Source: Solirubrobacter ginsenosidimutans
GTDB taxonomy: Bacteria; Actinomycetota; Thermoleophilia; Solirubrobacterales; Solirubrobacteraceae
Direction: 5' to 3'
Assembly (NCBI RefSeq): GCF_027587205.1
Contig: NZ_JAPDOD010000026.1
Coordinates: 65,190-129,189, forward strand
Length of the DNA: 64,000 bases
The notes beneath the pieces were generated by a model, which was given only the letters and a program-made list of their open reading frames with translations, did no database searches and was not told where the DNA came from. Position numbers and translations under genes: made by a program. Below, piece after piece: positions 41,200-49,771 of the stretch (positions are counted from its first letter, which is position 1; each line of letters opens with the position of its first letter).

Positions 41200-41529
41200 A
41201 TGCCGTATCGCGAAGACACGCTTCCCCTGCAGAACTACGACCGCCAGAACGCGGGCGCGATCGCCGCGAAGCTGTCGGCGCTGACGCAGCGCGAGCTGCG
41301 CCAGGTCCGCGAGTACGAGCTCGCGCGGGAGAACCGCCAGGTCGTCCTGGACCGGATCGCGGAGCTGACCTCCGACGAGCCCTGGGAGGGCTACGACGAG
41401 CAGGACGGCGCCACGATCGCCGAGGTGATCGCCTCCGCCGACCCGGACACCGTGCGCTTCGTCGTGGACTACGAGCGCGAGCACCGCTCACGCGCCCAGG
41501 TCATCCGCGCCGCCGCGCGCGCCCAGTAA
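41200..41529 (+). CDS. YD-repeat protein A (two helical repeat units)
   Basis: 109 residues. After a short N terminus (EDTLPLQN), unit 1 (about 13-64) runs YDRQNAGAIAAKL ... REYELARENRQVVLDRI ... DEPWEG. Unit 2 (65-109) starts YDEQDGATIAEVI and ends DYEREHRSRAQVIRAA. The same two-unit module closes the next two proteins. Each unit looks like two amphipathic helices; no catalytic motif is visible. ATG 41200 is chosen over an upstream GTG because similarity begins there. Function unknown; context suggests a general stress protein. Confidence 0.82.
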   Translation: MPYREDTLPLQNYDRQNAGAIAAKLSALTQRELRQVREYELARENRQVVLDRIAELTSDEPWEGYDEQDGATIAEVIASADPDTVRFVVDYEREHRSRAQVIRAAARAQ

Positions 41530-41585
41530 TACGAACGCGAGTTCGGCCCGACCGTGTGTGCGCCCTGTCACAGGCGCGAACGCTT

Positions 41586-41607
41586 GTTTGCGCGCGCCGG
41601 TGGGTAG
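41586..41607 (+). promoter_or_regulatory. SigB-like promoter of the DUF892/YD-repeat gene
   Basis: GTTT (41586-41589), 12 bp, then GGGTAG (41602-41607), a good match to the GTTTAA-N12-14-GGGTAT SigB consensus. It lies 87 bp upstream of the ATG, in a 165-bp gene-free stretch that otherwise holds only the leader and the ribosome site GGAGGA. This predicts stress-induced expression of the two-gene unit downstream. Confidence 0.6.
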
Positions 41608-41694
41608 AGCCGAGAGACAGAGACGCACCGCCCAGCCCCCTGCCGCGTCTCTCGCCCCGGACACCTCGCAGTTCAGAGATTGGAGGACGAAGCC

Positions 41695-42717
41695 ATGAGC
41701 TCGTCCAAGCAGAAGGTCCTGCAGTACCTCAATGAGGCGCACGCCACCGAGCTGAGCCTCACCCGCGTGCTCCAGGCGCAGATCGCGATGACCCCGCGCG
41801 GGTCCTACCGCTCCGCGCTGGAGTCGCACCTCGTCGAGACCCACGATCACGCCGATCGCGTGGCGCGCCGCCTGGAGGCGCTCGGCAACGGGCAGAACCC
41901 GCTGCTGGCGGCTGTCGGCTTCGCCGGTGGCGCCCTCGGGCAGCTGCTCGCGCTCGGCAAGACGCCGTTCGACCTCCTGCGCGGCTCCGGCGGCGAGGAG
42001 AAGGTGCTCAAGAACGCCAAGGACGCCGCCGCCAGCGAAGCGCTGGAGATCGCCACCTACACGGCGATCGAGCGCCTGGCGACGGCTGTCGGCGACGACC
42101 AGACGGCCAAGCTGGCCGCGTCGATCCGCGCCGACGAGGAGAAGATGCTCGCCCGCGTCCTGCGCGAGCTGCCCAAGCTGACCGACGCCGTCGTGCGCGC
42201 CGACGTCGACGGCAAGCCGTCCTACGACCTCGCCACCACCGGCGCCGGCGAAGCCGTCCGTGACGCCGCCACCGCGACCAAGGACGCCGCTCGCAAGACG
42301 TCGGCCGCGACCAAGCGCGCCGCCCGCCAGACCCGCAAGGTCCCGGGCGTCGCCCAGGTCGAGGGTCAGGTCAAGGGCGCCGTCGCGTCCGAGGACGACC
42401 TCGCGATCGCGCGCTACGACAAGCTCACCGCCGACGAGATCACGTCGCGGCTCCCGGAGCTCTCCCAGATCGATCTGGCGAAGGTCGACTCCTACGAGCG
42501 CCGCCACGACAACCGCACGACGGTCCTGAGCCGGATCACCTCGCTGCGCGGCGACGAGCCGTGGACGGGCTACGACGAGCTCACCGTCTCCGAGGTCCAG
42601 TCCGTCCTCTCCGAGGGCGACGACGAGCGCGCCAAGCAGGTCGTGACGTACGAGCGCACCCACAAGAACCGCGCGGGCGTGCTCAACGCCGCCGAGCGCG
42701 AGACGGCGAACGCATGA
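41695..42717 (+). CDS. DUF892 (YciE-like) ferritin-like protein fused to YD-repeat module
   Basis: 340 residues. The first about 160 form a DUF892/YciE-type four-helix ferritin-like domain (KQKVLQYLNEAHATELSLTR, ESHLVETHDHADRVARRLEA, IRADEEKMLARVLRELPKL) with Glu/His residues able to bind two metals. An Ala/Lys-rich linker (about 185-230) leads to the two-unit YD repeat (from about 240) with GDEPWTGYDELT at the junction. ATG 41695 has GGAGGA 7 nt upstream. DUF892 proteins are often general-stress products. The fusion links metal or oxidative stress to the repeat module. Confidence 0.88.
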   Translation: MSSSKQKVLQYLNEAHATELSLTRVLQAQIAMTPRGSYRSALESHLVETHDHADRVARRLEALGNGQNPLLAAVGFAGGALGQLLALGKTPFDLLRGSGGEEKVLKNAKDAAASEALEIATYTAIERLATAVGDDQTAKLAASIRADEEKMLARVLRELPKLTDAVVRADVDGKPSYDLATTGAGEAVRDAATATKDAARKTSAATKRAARQTRKVPGVAQVEGQVKGAVASEDDLAIARYDKLTADEITSRLPELSQIDLAKVDSYERRHDNRTTVLSRITSLRGDEPWTGYDELTVSEVQSVLSEGDDERAKQVVTYERTHKNRAGVLNAAERETANA

Positions 42718-43103
42718 GCCTCGCCGACAAGGCCCGCAAGGTCCCCGGAGTCGCCGCCGCCGAAGGTGCCGTGACCGGCGCGTTCGCCACCGAGGACGAC
42801 CTGCCGATCACCGACTACGACAAGCAGACCGCCGACGCGATCGCGTCCAAGCTGAACGGGATGAGCCAGCGCGAGCTGCGCTTCATCGGCGCCTACGAGG
42901 CCAAGCACGCCAATCGCGCGACGATCATCGACCGGATCGCCAAGCTCACCGGCGACGAGCCGTGGTCGGGCTATGACGAGCAGACCGCCGATGAGGTCAC
43001 GTCGGCGCTGCGCGCCGCGGACGCCGCGAAGGCGCGCGAGGTGATCGCGTACGAGCGCGACCACAAGGCGCGCGCCACCGTGATCGACGCCGCAAGTCGC
43101 TAG
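42714..43103 (+). CDS. YD-repeat protein C
   Basis: 129 residues. It starts with KVPGVAAAEGAVTGAFATED, nearly the linker of the preceding protein, then two YD units with GDEPWSGYDEQT at the junction and ends AYERDHKARATVIDAA. It reads like a tandem duplicate of the C-terminal half of the DUF892 gene without the ferritin domain. Its ATG overlaps the upstream stop (ATGA), so the two proteins are made together and may associate through their shared modules. Confidence 0.85.
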   Translation: MSLADKARKVPGVAAAEGAVTGAFATEDDLPITDYDKQTADAIASKLNGMSQRELRFIGAYEAKHANRATIIDRIAKLTGDEPWSGYDEQTADEVTSALRAADAAKAREVIAYERDHKARATVIDAASR

Positions 43104-43144
43104 CGCCATTATGAGAGCGAAACCGGTACTGCGGGGCTAAGCGG

Positions 43145-43171
43145 TTCAGGGGTCGGTTGTCGGGCCGATGA
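43145..43171 (+). promoter_or_regulatory. Possible sigma-28-like promoter of the chemoreceptor
   Basis: TTCA (43145-43148), 15 bp, GCCGATGA (43164-43171) resembles the TAAA-N15-GCCGATAA motility-sigma consensus, with the -10 nearly intact and the -35 weak. It ends 12 bp before the chemoreceptor ATG. Transcription of a methyl-accepting protein by a motility sigma factor would be expected. Confidence 0.4.
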
Positions 43172-43183
43172 CAGAGGGCGACC

Positions 43184-45022
43184 ATGTCCGCCCTCACCTC
43201 ACGTCTCGGCATCCGAGCCCAGCTGCTCGTCGCCCCCGCCGTCGTCCTCATCCTCACCGCCATCCTCGGCGTGACCAGCATCCGCCAGCTCAGCGCTTCC
43301 GCCGAGATGGCGACGCAGTCCGCCGCGGAGACGACGGCCGTCGAGATCCTGCGCGACTCCAACTCGCGCCAGTTCGAGGGCGATCGCTTCCAGAACCTCG
43401 CGTTGCAGTCGCCGACCCAGAAGGAATTCGACGACAACCGCGCGGAGGCCGCGGACGTCATGAAGGAATCGGCGGACGGCTTCGACGCGTTCGCTCGCGG
43501 AGCCCGGACGCCCGCGCTTCGCGCCGATGCGGAGAAGCAGGCCGCGCTGATGCGGCGGATCCAGAGCGAGCGCGAGCGCGCGTTCGCCCTGGTGCACGTC
43601 GGAACGCCGCTCTCGGCGGAGGGCGCGAAGATCATCGAGGGCGTCGAAGCGCTGATCGAGCAAGCCGATGCGTCCAACGACGCGCTGGTCACGGACGAGC
43701 AGAAGATCACCGATCGCATCGCCAAGGACGCGAGCGCGACCGCGGCGCGGGGCAAGCGCCTCGTCGTCATCCTGCTGGCGCTCGCGGCGCTGCTGGCCGC
43801 GCTCGTGAGCTTCGCGATGGCACAGCCGCTGGTGCGCGCCGCTCGCCGCCTCCTGGCGGCGGCCGGTGGGATCTCGGCCGGTGACCTCGACCAGGACGTC
43901 AACGTCGGCGTGGGCGGCGAACTCGGCGCGACCGCCGAGGCCTTTGAGGACATGGTCGCCTACCTGCGCGAGATGGAGCTCGCGGCGCAGCGCATCGCCG
44001 ACGGCGACCTGACCGCCGACGTCGAGCCCAAGTCCGACCGCGACGCGCTCGGTCACGCGCTGCGCGGGATGACCCTGAACCTGCGCGCGATGATCGGCGA
44101 GGTCGTCGCGACCGCCGGCACGGTCAGCACGTCCTCCGACGTCGTCACACGAACCTCCGACGAATCCGGGCGCGCGGTCGCCGAGATCGCCGGCGCGATG
44201 GCCGAGATCACGTCCGGCGCCGAGGCGCAGCTGCGCATGGTGTCGAGCGCGAACGAGTCCGCCGCCGAGATGTCGCGGGCCGTCGATGCCTCCGCGGAGG
44301 CGGCACGGCAGTCGGCCGACGCGGCCCAGGAGGCCCATGAGCTCGCCCGCGAGGGCGTTGCGGCCGTCATCGAGGCCACGACAGCGATGAACGCCGTCCG
44401 CGACTCCTCCCGCTCGGCCTCGCTGGCGATGACCGAGCTCGAGGGCAAGTCGGGCCAGATCGGCTCGATCGTCCAGCGCATCACCGAGATCGCCGAGCAG
44501 ACGAACCTGCTCGCGCTCAACGCCGCGATCGAGGCCGCTCGCGCGGGCGAGAACGGCAAGGGCTTCGCCGTCGTCGCCGACGAGGTGCGCCGGCTGGCCG
44601 AGAACGCGGGTGGCGCGGCGCGCGAGATCGCCGGGCTGATCGCCGAGATCCAGTCCGAGACCCGCGCCGTCGTCGCGATCGTGTCCGACGGCGTCGCGCG
44701 GACCGAGGAGGGCACCGGCACCGTCGAGCTGACCCGCCACGCGTTCGAGCGCATCGACGCCGCGATCGAGAAGATGAACGTGCGCATCGGCGAGGTCGCC
44801 GACACCGCTCGCGAGGTCGCGGCGGGGACCGAAACGCTGCGCAGCGACCTCAACGAGGTCGCGGGCGTCGCCGAGCGCTCGACCGCCGCGAGCGAGCAGG
44901 TCTCCGCCGCGGCGCAGCAGACGACGGCGTCATCGACCGAGATCACGTCCTCGGCCGCGCGCCTGCACGGGACGGCCGAGGAGCTGCAGGGCCTGGTCTC
45001 GCGATTCCGCCTGACGGCTTAG
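43184..45022 (+). CDS. Methyl-accepting chemotaxis protein
   Basis: 612 residues. Membrane helices at about 12-33 and 192-214 flank an extracytoplasmic helical ligand domain of about 155 residues. A HAMP domain follows (about 215-270), then the signalling coiled coil with the highly conserved hairpin tip [19 protein letters not shown] and [19 protein letters not shown]. It relays ligand binding to CheA. No other che or flagellar gene lies in the window, so this is an orphan receptor. The stop overlaps that of the convergent alcohol dehydrogenase gene. Confidence 0.96.
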   Translation: MSALTSRLGIRAQLLVAPAVVLILTAILGVTSIRQLSASAEMATQSAAETTAVEILRDSNSRQFEGDRFQNLALQSPTQKEFDDNRAEAADVMKESADGFDAFARGARTPALRADAEKQAALMRRIQSERERAFALVHVGTPLSAEGAKIIEGVEALIEQADASNDALVTDEQKITDRIAKDASATAARGKRLVVILLALAALLAALVSFAMAQPLVRAARRLLAAAGGISAGDLDQDVNVGVGGELGATAEAFEDMVAYLREMELAAQRIADGDLTADVEPKSDRDALGHALRGMTLNLRAMIGEVVATAGTVSTSSDVVTRTSDESGRAVAEIAGAMAEITSGAEAQLRMVSSANESAAEMSRAVDASAEAARQSADAAQEAHELAREGVAAVIEATTAMNAVRDSSRSASLAMTELEGKSGQIGSIVQRITEIAEQTNLLALNAAIEAARAGENGKGFAVVADEVRRLAENAGGAAREIAGLIAEIQSETRAVVAIVSDGVARTEEGTGTVELTRHAFERIDAAIEKMNVRIGEVADTAREVAAGTETLRSDLNEVAGVAERSTAASEQVSAAAQQTTASSTEITSSAARLHGTAEELQGLVSRFRLTA

Positions 45023-46122
45023 AGCTCGATCACGCTCCTGATGCCGTCCTGGTTGTGCATCAGCTCGAAGCCGTGGTTGACCTCGTCGAGCGTGATCCGG
45101 TGCGAGATGAACGGGTCGACGTCGAGATCGCCGTCGAGGTAGCGCTGGACGAGCTGCGGGACCTGGTCGCGGCCCTTGACGCCACCGAAGGAGGAGCCGC
45201 AGACGCGGCGGCCGGTGATCAGGTAGCGCGGGACGATGTCCAGCGTCTCCCCCTTGCCGGCCACGCCCGCGACGGTGCACAGGCCCCAGCCCATGCGCGC
45301 CGACTCGACCGCCTGGCGCATCACGGACACGATGCCGGTCGCCTCGAAGGTGTAGTCGGCGCCGAAGCCGCCGGTCTCGTCGAGCACGCGCTGGACGGTG
45401 TCCTCGCCGCCGATCCATGTTTCGGTGGCGCCCTGGCCCTTGGCCAGCTCGAGCCGGTCCTCGGACAGATCGACGCAGATGATCCGCTCGGCACCGGAGA
45501 GGCGGGCGCCCGCGACGGCGCCGAGGCCGACCATGCCGGCGCCGAAGACGACGCACGTCGAGCCCGCCTCGACCTTGGCCGTGTACAGCGCCGCGCCCAA
45601 GCCGGTGGACAGGCCGCAGGCGAACAGCGCGCAGCGGTCCAGCGGCGCCTCCTCGGGGACCTTGGCCAGCGCGATCTCCGGCATCACGGTGTACTCGGCG
45701 AACGTGCTCGTGCCCATGAAGTGGCGGATCGGCTCGCCGTCGCGGGAGAAGCGGGTCGTCCCGTCGGGCAGGTGGCCGAGGTTCTGCTCCGCCCGGATCG
45801 CCATGCAGAGGTTCGTCCGCGGGCTCAGGCAGTGGACGCATTCGCGGCACTGCGGCGAGAAGAGCGTGACGACGTGGTCGCCGACCTTGAGATCCTTGAC
45901 GCCGTCGCCGAGCTTCTCCACGACGCCGGCGCCCTCATGGCCGAGGACAGCGGGCGCGTAGCCCGACGGATCCGCCCCTGAAGCCGTATACATGTCCGTG
46001 TGGCAGACCCCGCAGGCCACCAGGCGAACCAGCACCTCGCCGGCCTTGGGCTCGGCCAGGTCGATCTCCTGCACCGCCAAGGGCGCACCGAATTCCTCGA
46101 GCACCGCCGCTCGCACCTTCAT
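45019..46122 (-). CDS. Zinc-dependent alcohol dehydrogenase, class III-like
   Basis: 367 residues, medium-chain dehydrogenase. Catalytic zinc ligands Cys40 (CGVCHTD) and His62-Glu63 (GHEGAG). The structural zinc is bound by Cys92, Cys95, Cys98 and Cys106. The NAD fold is [13 protein letters not shown]. The sequence is of the class III/NDMA-dependent type that includes formaldehyde and S-nitrosothiol reductases using glutathione or mycothiol. It ends 19 nt after the P450 stop region on the same strand, so the two may be co-transcribed; an alcohol made by the P450 would be a plausible substrate. Confidence 0.94.
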   Translation of the reverse strand: MKVRAAVLEEFGAPLAVQEIDLAEPKAGEVLVRLVACGVCHTDMYTASGADPSGYAPAVLGHEGAGVVEKLGDGVKDLKVGDHVVTLFSPQCRECVHCLSPRTNLCMAIRAEQNLGHLPDGTTRFSRDGEPIRHFMGTSTFAEYTVMPEIALAKVPEEAPLDRCALFACGLSTGLGAALYTAKVEAGSTCVVFGAGMVGLGAVAGARLSGAERIICVDLSEDRLELAKGQGATETWIGGEDTVQRVLDETGGFGADYTFEATGIVSVMRQAVESARMGWGLCTVAGVAGKGETLDIVPRYLITGRRVCGSSFGGVKGRDQVPQLVQRYLDGDLDVDPFISHRITLDEVNHGFELMHNQDGIRSVIEL

Positions 46123-46140
46123 CTCAACGCCCTCCGGGTC

Positions 46141-47493
46141 TCAAAGTTTGGACGCGGGCACCATACGCGGGCGCAGCGCGACGCGTAGCCCCGCCGGCCC
46201 CATGGTGAAGCCGAAGCGCTCGCGCGGCGGCGGGCCGGCGAGCTTCCAGGTGAAGTTGCGCGCGAGCATCGCGAGCGCGGCCTTGGCCTCCAGGAACGCG
46301 AGATTGCGCCCCGGGCAGAAGCGCGGGCCGGCGCCGAAGGGCAGGAACACGGGGTTCTCGCCGTCCAGCCAGCGGTCGGGGTCGAAGCGGGCGACCTTCT
46401 CCGGGCGGCCTGCCTGGCGGGTGAGCGCGGCGATGCGGGTCCCGGCGGGCAACTCGACCCCGGCGACGCTCGTGTCGGCGTTGGGCTCGACGAAGATGAT
46501 CGGGGCGACGGACTTCAGCCGCGCCGCCTCGCGGAACACGGCCTCGCCGAAGTGCATGGCGTCGGCGTCCTCGGCCGTGCGGGGCGTGTGGGCAGCGCCG
46601 AGGACGGCGTCGGCCTCGGCGGCCAGGCGGCCCTGCGCCTGCGGGTTCTGGGCGAGCATCGCGGTCGCCCAGGCGAGCGTGTTGGCGGTCGTGTCCTCGC
46701 CCGCGAAGAGCATCGTGAAGACGTTGCCGGTTACGTCGGCGTCGCTGTAGCGCTCCGGGGCGGCCAGCATGCTCTCGAGGAAGTTCTCGGGCGCGTCGTG
46801 GAGCTCGGGCCGCGCATCCATGCGGGTGCGCGCGGCGCCGATGAAGCCGGCGATCTGCTCGCGCAGGACCTCCAGCGAGTGCTCGGCGGCTCGGTCGGCG
46901 GGCGGCTTGACGACCCGCCAGTACGGGACCGGGGCGAGGATCCGGCGCGAGAGCAGCTCGAAGACCCGCGCGATGTGCTCCTGCAGCTCGCCGTCGCCGC
47001 GCTCGAGCGTGTTGAGGTCGTGCCCGAACGCCAGCGCCGACGTGACGTCGACGCTGTAGGACATGAAGTCCTCGAGGATCGCGGTCTCGGGCGTGCGCTC
47101 CAGTCGTGCGTGCAGCCGCTCGGTCGCGAGGGCGATGATCTCGAAGTAGCGGCGCAGGTGGTTGGAGTTCAGCGCCGTGACCGCGAGCCGGCGCTGACGG
47201 CGCCAGTCCTCGCCCTCGGAGGTGAACGGGCCGACGATGCCGATCTCGCTCGCGACGGCCTCGACCTCGCGCCAGCGGCGGTAGCCGTCGGGGCGCTCGC
47301 GGAGGATCTGGTTGATCGCGTCGGGTTCCGTGAACCCGACCACCGTTCGCGGGCCCATCGCGAAGCGGAACACGGGGCCATAGCGCCGCCCCCACTGCTC
47401 GATGATCACGTGCAGGCGGTCGGGGCGGATGCGAAAGGCGTTGCCGATCCCCGGCAGGCCGGGCGGGCCAGGGAGGTCGGCGATCGCGGTCAT
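46141..47493 (-). CDS. Cytochrome P450
   Basis: 450 residues. The I-helix oxygen motif is AGEDTTAN, the K-helix ExxR is in FREAARL, and the haem loop FGAGPRFCPG carries Cys393. No membrane anchor is seen; the start MTAIADLPGPPGLPGIGN contains the proline-rich hinge directly. It hydroxylates an organic substrate using a ferredoxin system not encoded nearby. The closest relatives by feel are CYP110/CYP102-like bacterial enzymes, but this is not certain. TAGTGT lies 6 nt before the ATG, in a 20-bp promoter shared with the divergent HAD gene. Confidence 0.95.
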   Translation of the reverse strand: MTAIADLPGPPGLPGIGNAFRIRPDRLHVIIEQWGRRYGPVFRFAMGPRTVVGFTEPDAINQILRERPDGYRRWREVEAVASEIGIVGPFTSEGEDWRRQRRLAVTALNSNHLRRYFEIIALATERLHARLERTPETAILEDFMSYSVDVTSALAFGHDLNTLERGDGELQEHIARVFELLSRRILAPVPYWRVVKPPADRAAEHSLEVLREQIAGFIGAARTRMDARPELHDAPENFLESMLAAPERYSDADVTGNVFTMLFAGEDTTANTLAWATAMLAQNPQAQGRLAAEADAVLGAAHTPRTAEDADAMHFGEAVFREAARLKSVAPIIFVEPNADTSVAGVELPAGTRIAALTRQAGRPEKVARFDPDRWLDGENPVFLPFGAGPRFCPGRNLAFLEAKAALAMLARNFTWKLAGPPPRERFGFTMGPAGLRVALRPRMVPASKL

Positions 47494-47513
47494 CCCCTGA
47501 CACTATCCCGAGG
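47494..47513. promoter_or_regulatory. 20-bp divergent region with overlapping -10 boxes (P450 / HAD hydrolase)
   Basis: The start codons of two divergent genes are 20 bp apart. Forward 47500-47505 (ACACTA) reads TAGTGT on the minus strand, 6 nt before the P450 ATG. Forward CACTAT (47501-47506) lies 7 nt before the HAD ATG. The two -10 boxes therefore share five base pairs, giving a bidirectional, apparently leaderless promoter with both -35 regions inside coding sequence. Confidence 0.5.
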
Positions 47514-48143
47514 ATGTGGGTCTTCTTCGACCTCAACGGGACCCTGGTCGACCCCTCGGTCCTGCTCGAGCCCGCCCAGATCCCGATCGCGGCGCTCGAC
47601 GAAGCCAACGTGATGGCGATGATCACCACGATCGCCGGGCGCGAGAGCGCGTTCAAGCCGCTGCTCGACGCGGCCCTGCGCCGCGGTCTGGCGCGCTCCG
47701 GCCGCGACCCTGAGCTGGCCGCCGCGGCCCTTTCCAAGCTGCCCGAGATGCCCGCGTACCCGGACGTCCCGGAGGCGCTGGCGGCGCTGCGCGCCGGCGG
47801 CCTGAAGCTCGCGGTCCTGACCCAGTCGACGGCCGCGGCCGCCGAGGAGGTGACGGCCAACGCTGGTATCCGCGACGCGTTCGAAATGGTCCTCTCCGCC
47901 CCCGAGCTGGGCGCGTTCAAACCCGACGACCTCGCCTACAAGTCGGCGCTGGAACGCGCGGGCGTGACCGAGGCGTGGTTCGTCGCCGGACACTGGTGGG
48001 ACATCGCCGGCGCCGCCTACGCGGGTCTGCGGACCGCGTGGGTCAGCCGGACGGACCTCGCCTACCCGGACGCGATGCCCGCCCCCACCGTCTCCGCCCC
48101 GGACGTGCTCGGAGCGGCCTCCGCAATCCTAAACGCCACCTAA
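47514..48143 (+). CDS. HAD-superfamily hydrolase (haloacid dehalogenase-like)
   Basis: 209 residues. The nucleophile motif FFDLNGTLVD has Asp6, but the second Asp of phosphatases is replaced by Asn8, the position where L-2-haloacid dehalogenases also lack Asp. LAVLTQST is motif II, FKPDDLAYKSAL motif III (Lys) and VAGHWWDIAGA motif IV. The fold is clear; dehalogenase activity is more likely than phosphatase activity but unproven. It starts 20 bp from the divergent P450 and ends in a strong terminator stem. Confidence 0.88.
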   Translation: MWVFFDLNGTLVDPSVLLEPAQIPIAALDEANVMAMITTIAGRESAFKPLLDAALRRGLARSGRDPELAAAALSKLPEMPAYPDVPEALAALRAGGLKLAVLTQSTAAAAEEVTANAGIRDAFEMVLSAPELGAFKPDDLAYKSALERAGVTEAWFVAGHWWDIAGAAYAGLRTAWVSRTDLAYPDAMPAPTVSAPDVLGAASAILNAT

Positions 48144-48172
48144 GGGGTCTGGCCCCTTAGGTGGGGTTTAGG
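48128..48172 (+). terminator. Long terminator hairpin after the HAD hydrolase
   Basis: Arms 48136-48147 and 48153-48164 (CCACCTAAGGGG stem, 5-nt loop) form 12 perfect pairs. After one G-G mismatch, seven more pairs (CCTAAAC with GTTTAGG) extend it to 48128-48172. The stop codon TAA 48141-48143 lies inside the stem. There is no long U-run, but the stability makes it a good transcription stop. Confidence 0.75.
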
Positions 48173-48241
48173 TTGTGAGGCGGAGCCCGCCGACCCCTTG
48201 AGCTGGCCGAACGGCCCTTGCTCAACTGGCGCGTTCGCGAG

Positions 48242-48247
48242 TAGCGT
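48242..48247 (+). promoter_or_regulatory. Putative -10 box of the collagen-like gene
   Basis: TAGCGT lies 6 nt before ATG 48254. TTGCTC, 18 bp further upstream, is an acceptable -35. No Shine-Dalgarno is present, so the message is probably leaderless. The same hexamer precedes the toroid gene at 23663. Confidence 0.5.
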
Positions 48248-48253
48248 CGGCGG

Positions 48254-49768
48254 ATGCGCCGTCTCCTCCCCCTGCTCGCGAGCCTCGTCCTGCTCGCGCT
48301 GCCTTCAGCCGCCCACGCGTACACGTTCTATGAATGGAGCTCGGCCGGTGGTCCCAACGGGATCGCCCAGTCGGGCACCGGGGCGCTCACCGTCACGTTC
48401 CGGGACGCCGCCCAGGTCGGGCAGATCGGCCTCGGTGGCGTGCAGAGCACTCCGCAGTCGATCGCCGGAGGCACGTCGGCTCCCACGAAGCTCACGGCCG
48501 GCCCGGGCGACGGCAACCTGTGGTGGGCCGATCCGTCCACCCGCCACGTCGGGCGCACCGATCCGGGCTTCGGACCGGCCCTGCTGGCCCTGGACTTCAG
48601 CGGCACCACCGCGGATCTGGTGGCGGCGAACGGCCTGATGTGGGTCGTGGAGTCCGACACCGGCGAGCTCGACTGCATCACGCCGGCGGGCGTCGTGACG
48701 CCGAAGACGTCCGGGCTGGCGCACCCTGGGGCGATCGCGCGTGGCAACGACGGCGCGCTCTGGTACACCGACACGGCGGCGAACAAGATCGCGCGGCTGG
48801 TGCCTCCGGCGACCTGCGGCGCGGCGATCACCCCCGTGATCTTCGACACGCTCCCCGCCGGTTTCGCGCCGGCCGACGTCACGGCCGCGCCCACGGGCAA
48901 CGACGTCTTCGTCGCGGGTTCCACGGGTCTGCGGACCGTCACGACGGTGGGCGTGACGACACCGATCGACATCGGCACCACGCGGCCGTACGTCCTGCAC
49001 TCCAACGCGTCCGGCGTGTGGTGGGCGGCCACCGGCCAGCGGATCGGGCGCTACCTCAACGGCGTGACGACCGAGTGGGCGCTGCCGCGTGGCTCGGCCA
49101 CCCCGATCGACTTCACCTTGGCCTCCGATAACGCGTTCTGGTACACGGGGACGGGCGACGTGATCGGCCGGTTCTCGGAGGAGACGGGCGCAACCGGCCC
49201 GACGGGTCCCGCGGGCCCGACGGGTCCCGCCGGCCCGACCGGCGACACGGGCCCGCAAGGCCCCCAGGGCACGCCGGGCCCCACCGGCGCCACGGGCCCG
49301 ACCGGCGCCACGGGCGCCACGGGCGCGACGGGCGCCACGGGTGCGACCGGCGCCACCGGCGAGCCGGGCGCGCCGGGCACGGCCGTCCTCGGCTCTCCCG
49401 GCGCGATCGGCCCGCAGGGTCCGCGCGGCGCGACCGGCGCGACGGGTGCGCAAGGCCCGCGCGGGAAGACCGGCGCCGCGGCCACGATCCCGAAGATCAC
49501 CTGCAAGCTTTCCGGCTCGAAGGTGACCTGCAAGGTCGCCAAGAGCGGCGGCTCCGGCGGCAGCGGCGGCAACACCGGCGGCGGCGAGGGCCTGCGGCTG
49601 CGCCTCAGCCGCTCCAGCAAGCTCTACGCCACCGGCAGCCGGGCGGCGAAGAGCTCGCGGACGACGGTCGGCCTGCACGCCCTGCGCAAGGTCAAGGCCG
49701 GCAAGTACATGCTCTCGATCGATGTCGGCGAGGACGTGACGGTCCACCTCACGCTGAACCTGCGCTGA
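48254..49768 (+). CDS. Secreted collagen-like protein with beta-propeller domain
   Basis: 504 residues. A Sec signal peptide ([20 protein letters not shown], cleavage near AHA-Y) leads to a domain of about 285 residues with repeated G-x-LWWAD / GALWYTD / NAFWYTG blades, like the virginiamycin B lyase/NHL propeller. Residues 312-409 are about 32 Gly-X-Y triplets, mostly GAT and GPT, with one two-residue interruption, able to form a collagen triple helix. A Gly/Ser linker and a 90-residue basic C-terminal domain follow, perhaps a wall-binding or trimerisation part. No hydroxyproline is expected; Thr at Y may be glycosylated. Confidence 0.9.
   Translation: MRRLLPLLASLVLLALPSAAHAYTFYEWSSAGGPNGIAQSGTGALTVTFRDAAQVGQIGLGGVQSTPQSIAGGTSAPTKLTAGPGDGNLWWADPSTRHVGRTDPGFGPALLALDFSGTTADLVAANGLMWVVESDTGELDCITPAGVVTPKTSGLAHPGAIARGNDGALWYTDTAANKIARLVPPATCGAAITPVIFDTLPAGFAPADVTAAPTGNDVFVAGSTGLRTVTTVGVTTPIDIGTTRPYVLHSNASGVWWAATGQRIGRYLNGVTTEWALPRGSATPIDFTLASDNAFWYTGTGDVIGRFSEETGATGPTGPAGPTGPAGPTGDTGPQGPQGTPGPTGATGPTGATGATGATGATGATGATGEPGAPGTAVLGSPGAIGPQGPRGATGATGAQGPRGKTGAAATIPKITCKLSGSKVTCKVAKSGGSGGSGGNTGGGEGLRLRLSRSSKLYATGSRAAKSSRTTVGLHALRKVKAGKYMLSIDVGEDVTVHLTLNLR
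49187..49480 (+). repeat. Collagen Gly-X-Y coding repeat
   Basis: Nine-base-periodic, GC-rich DNA encoding 32 Gly-X-Y triplets (22 plus 10, split by Val-Leu). The central run repeats Gly-Ala-Thr codons several times in a row. Such tracts change length by slippage, so copy number may vary between strains. Confidence 0.85.
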
Positions 49769-49771
49769 CCC

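Noticed and set aside
43105..43184. Chemoreceptor leader considered as a cyclic-di-GMP riboswitch
   Set aside because: Some short GNA-like and GGG pieces occur, but the conserved GEMM core and paired helices cannot be assembled, and the putative promoter overlaps the region.
49187..49480. Regular short repeats considered as a CRISPR array
   Set aside because: Period is nine bases in frame with Gly-X-Y codons, with no unique spacers and no cas genes; it is collagen coding sequence.
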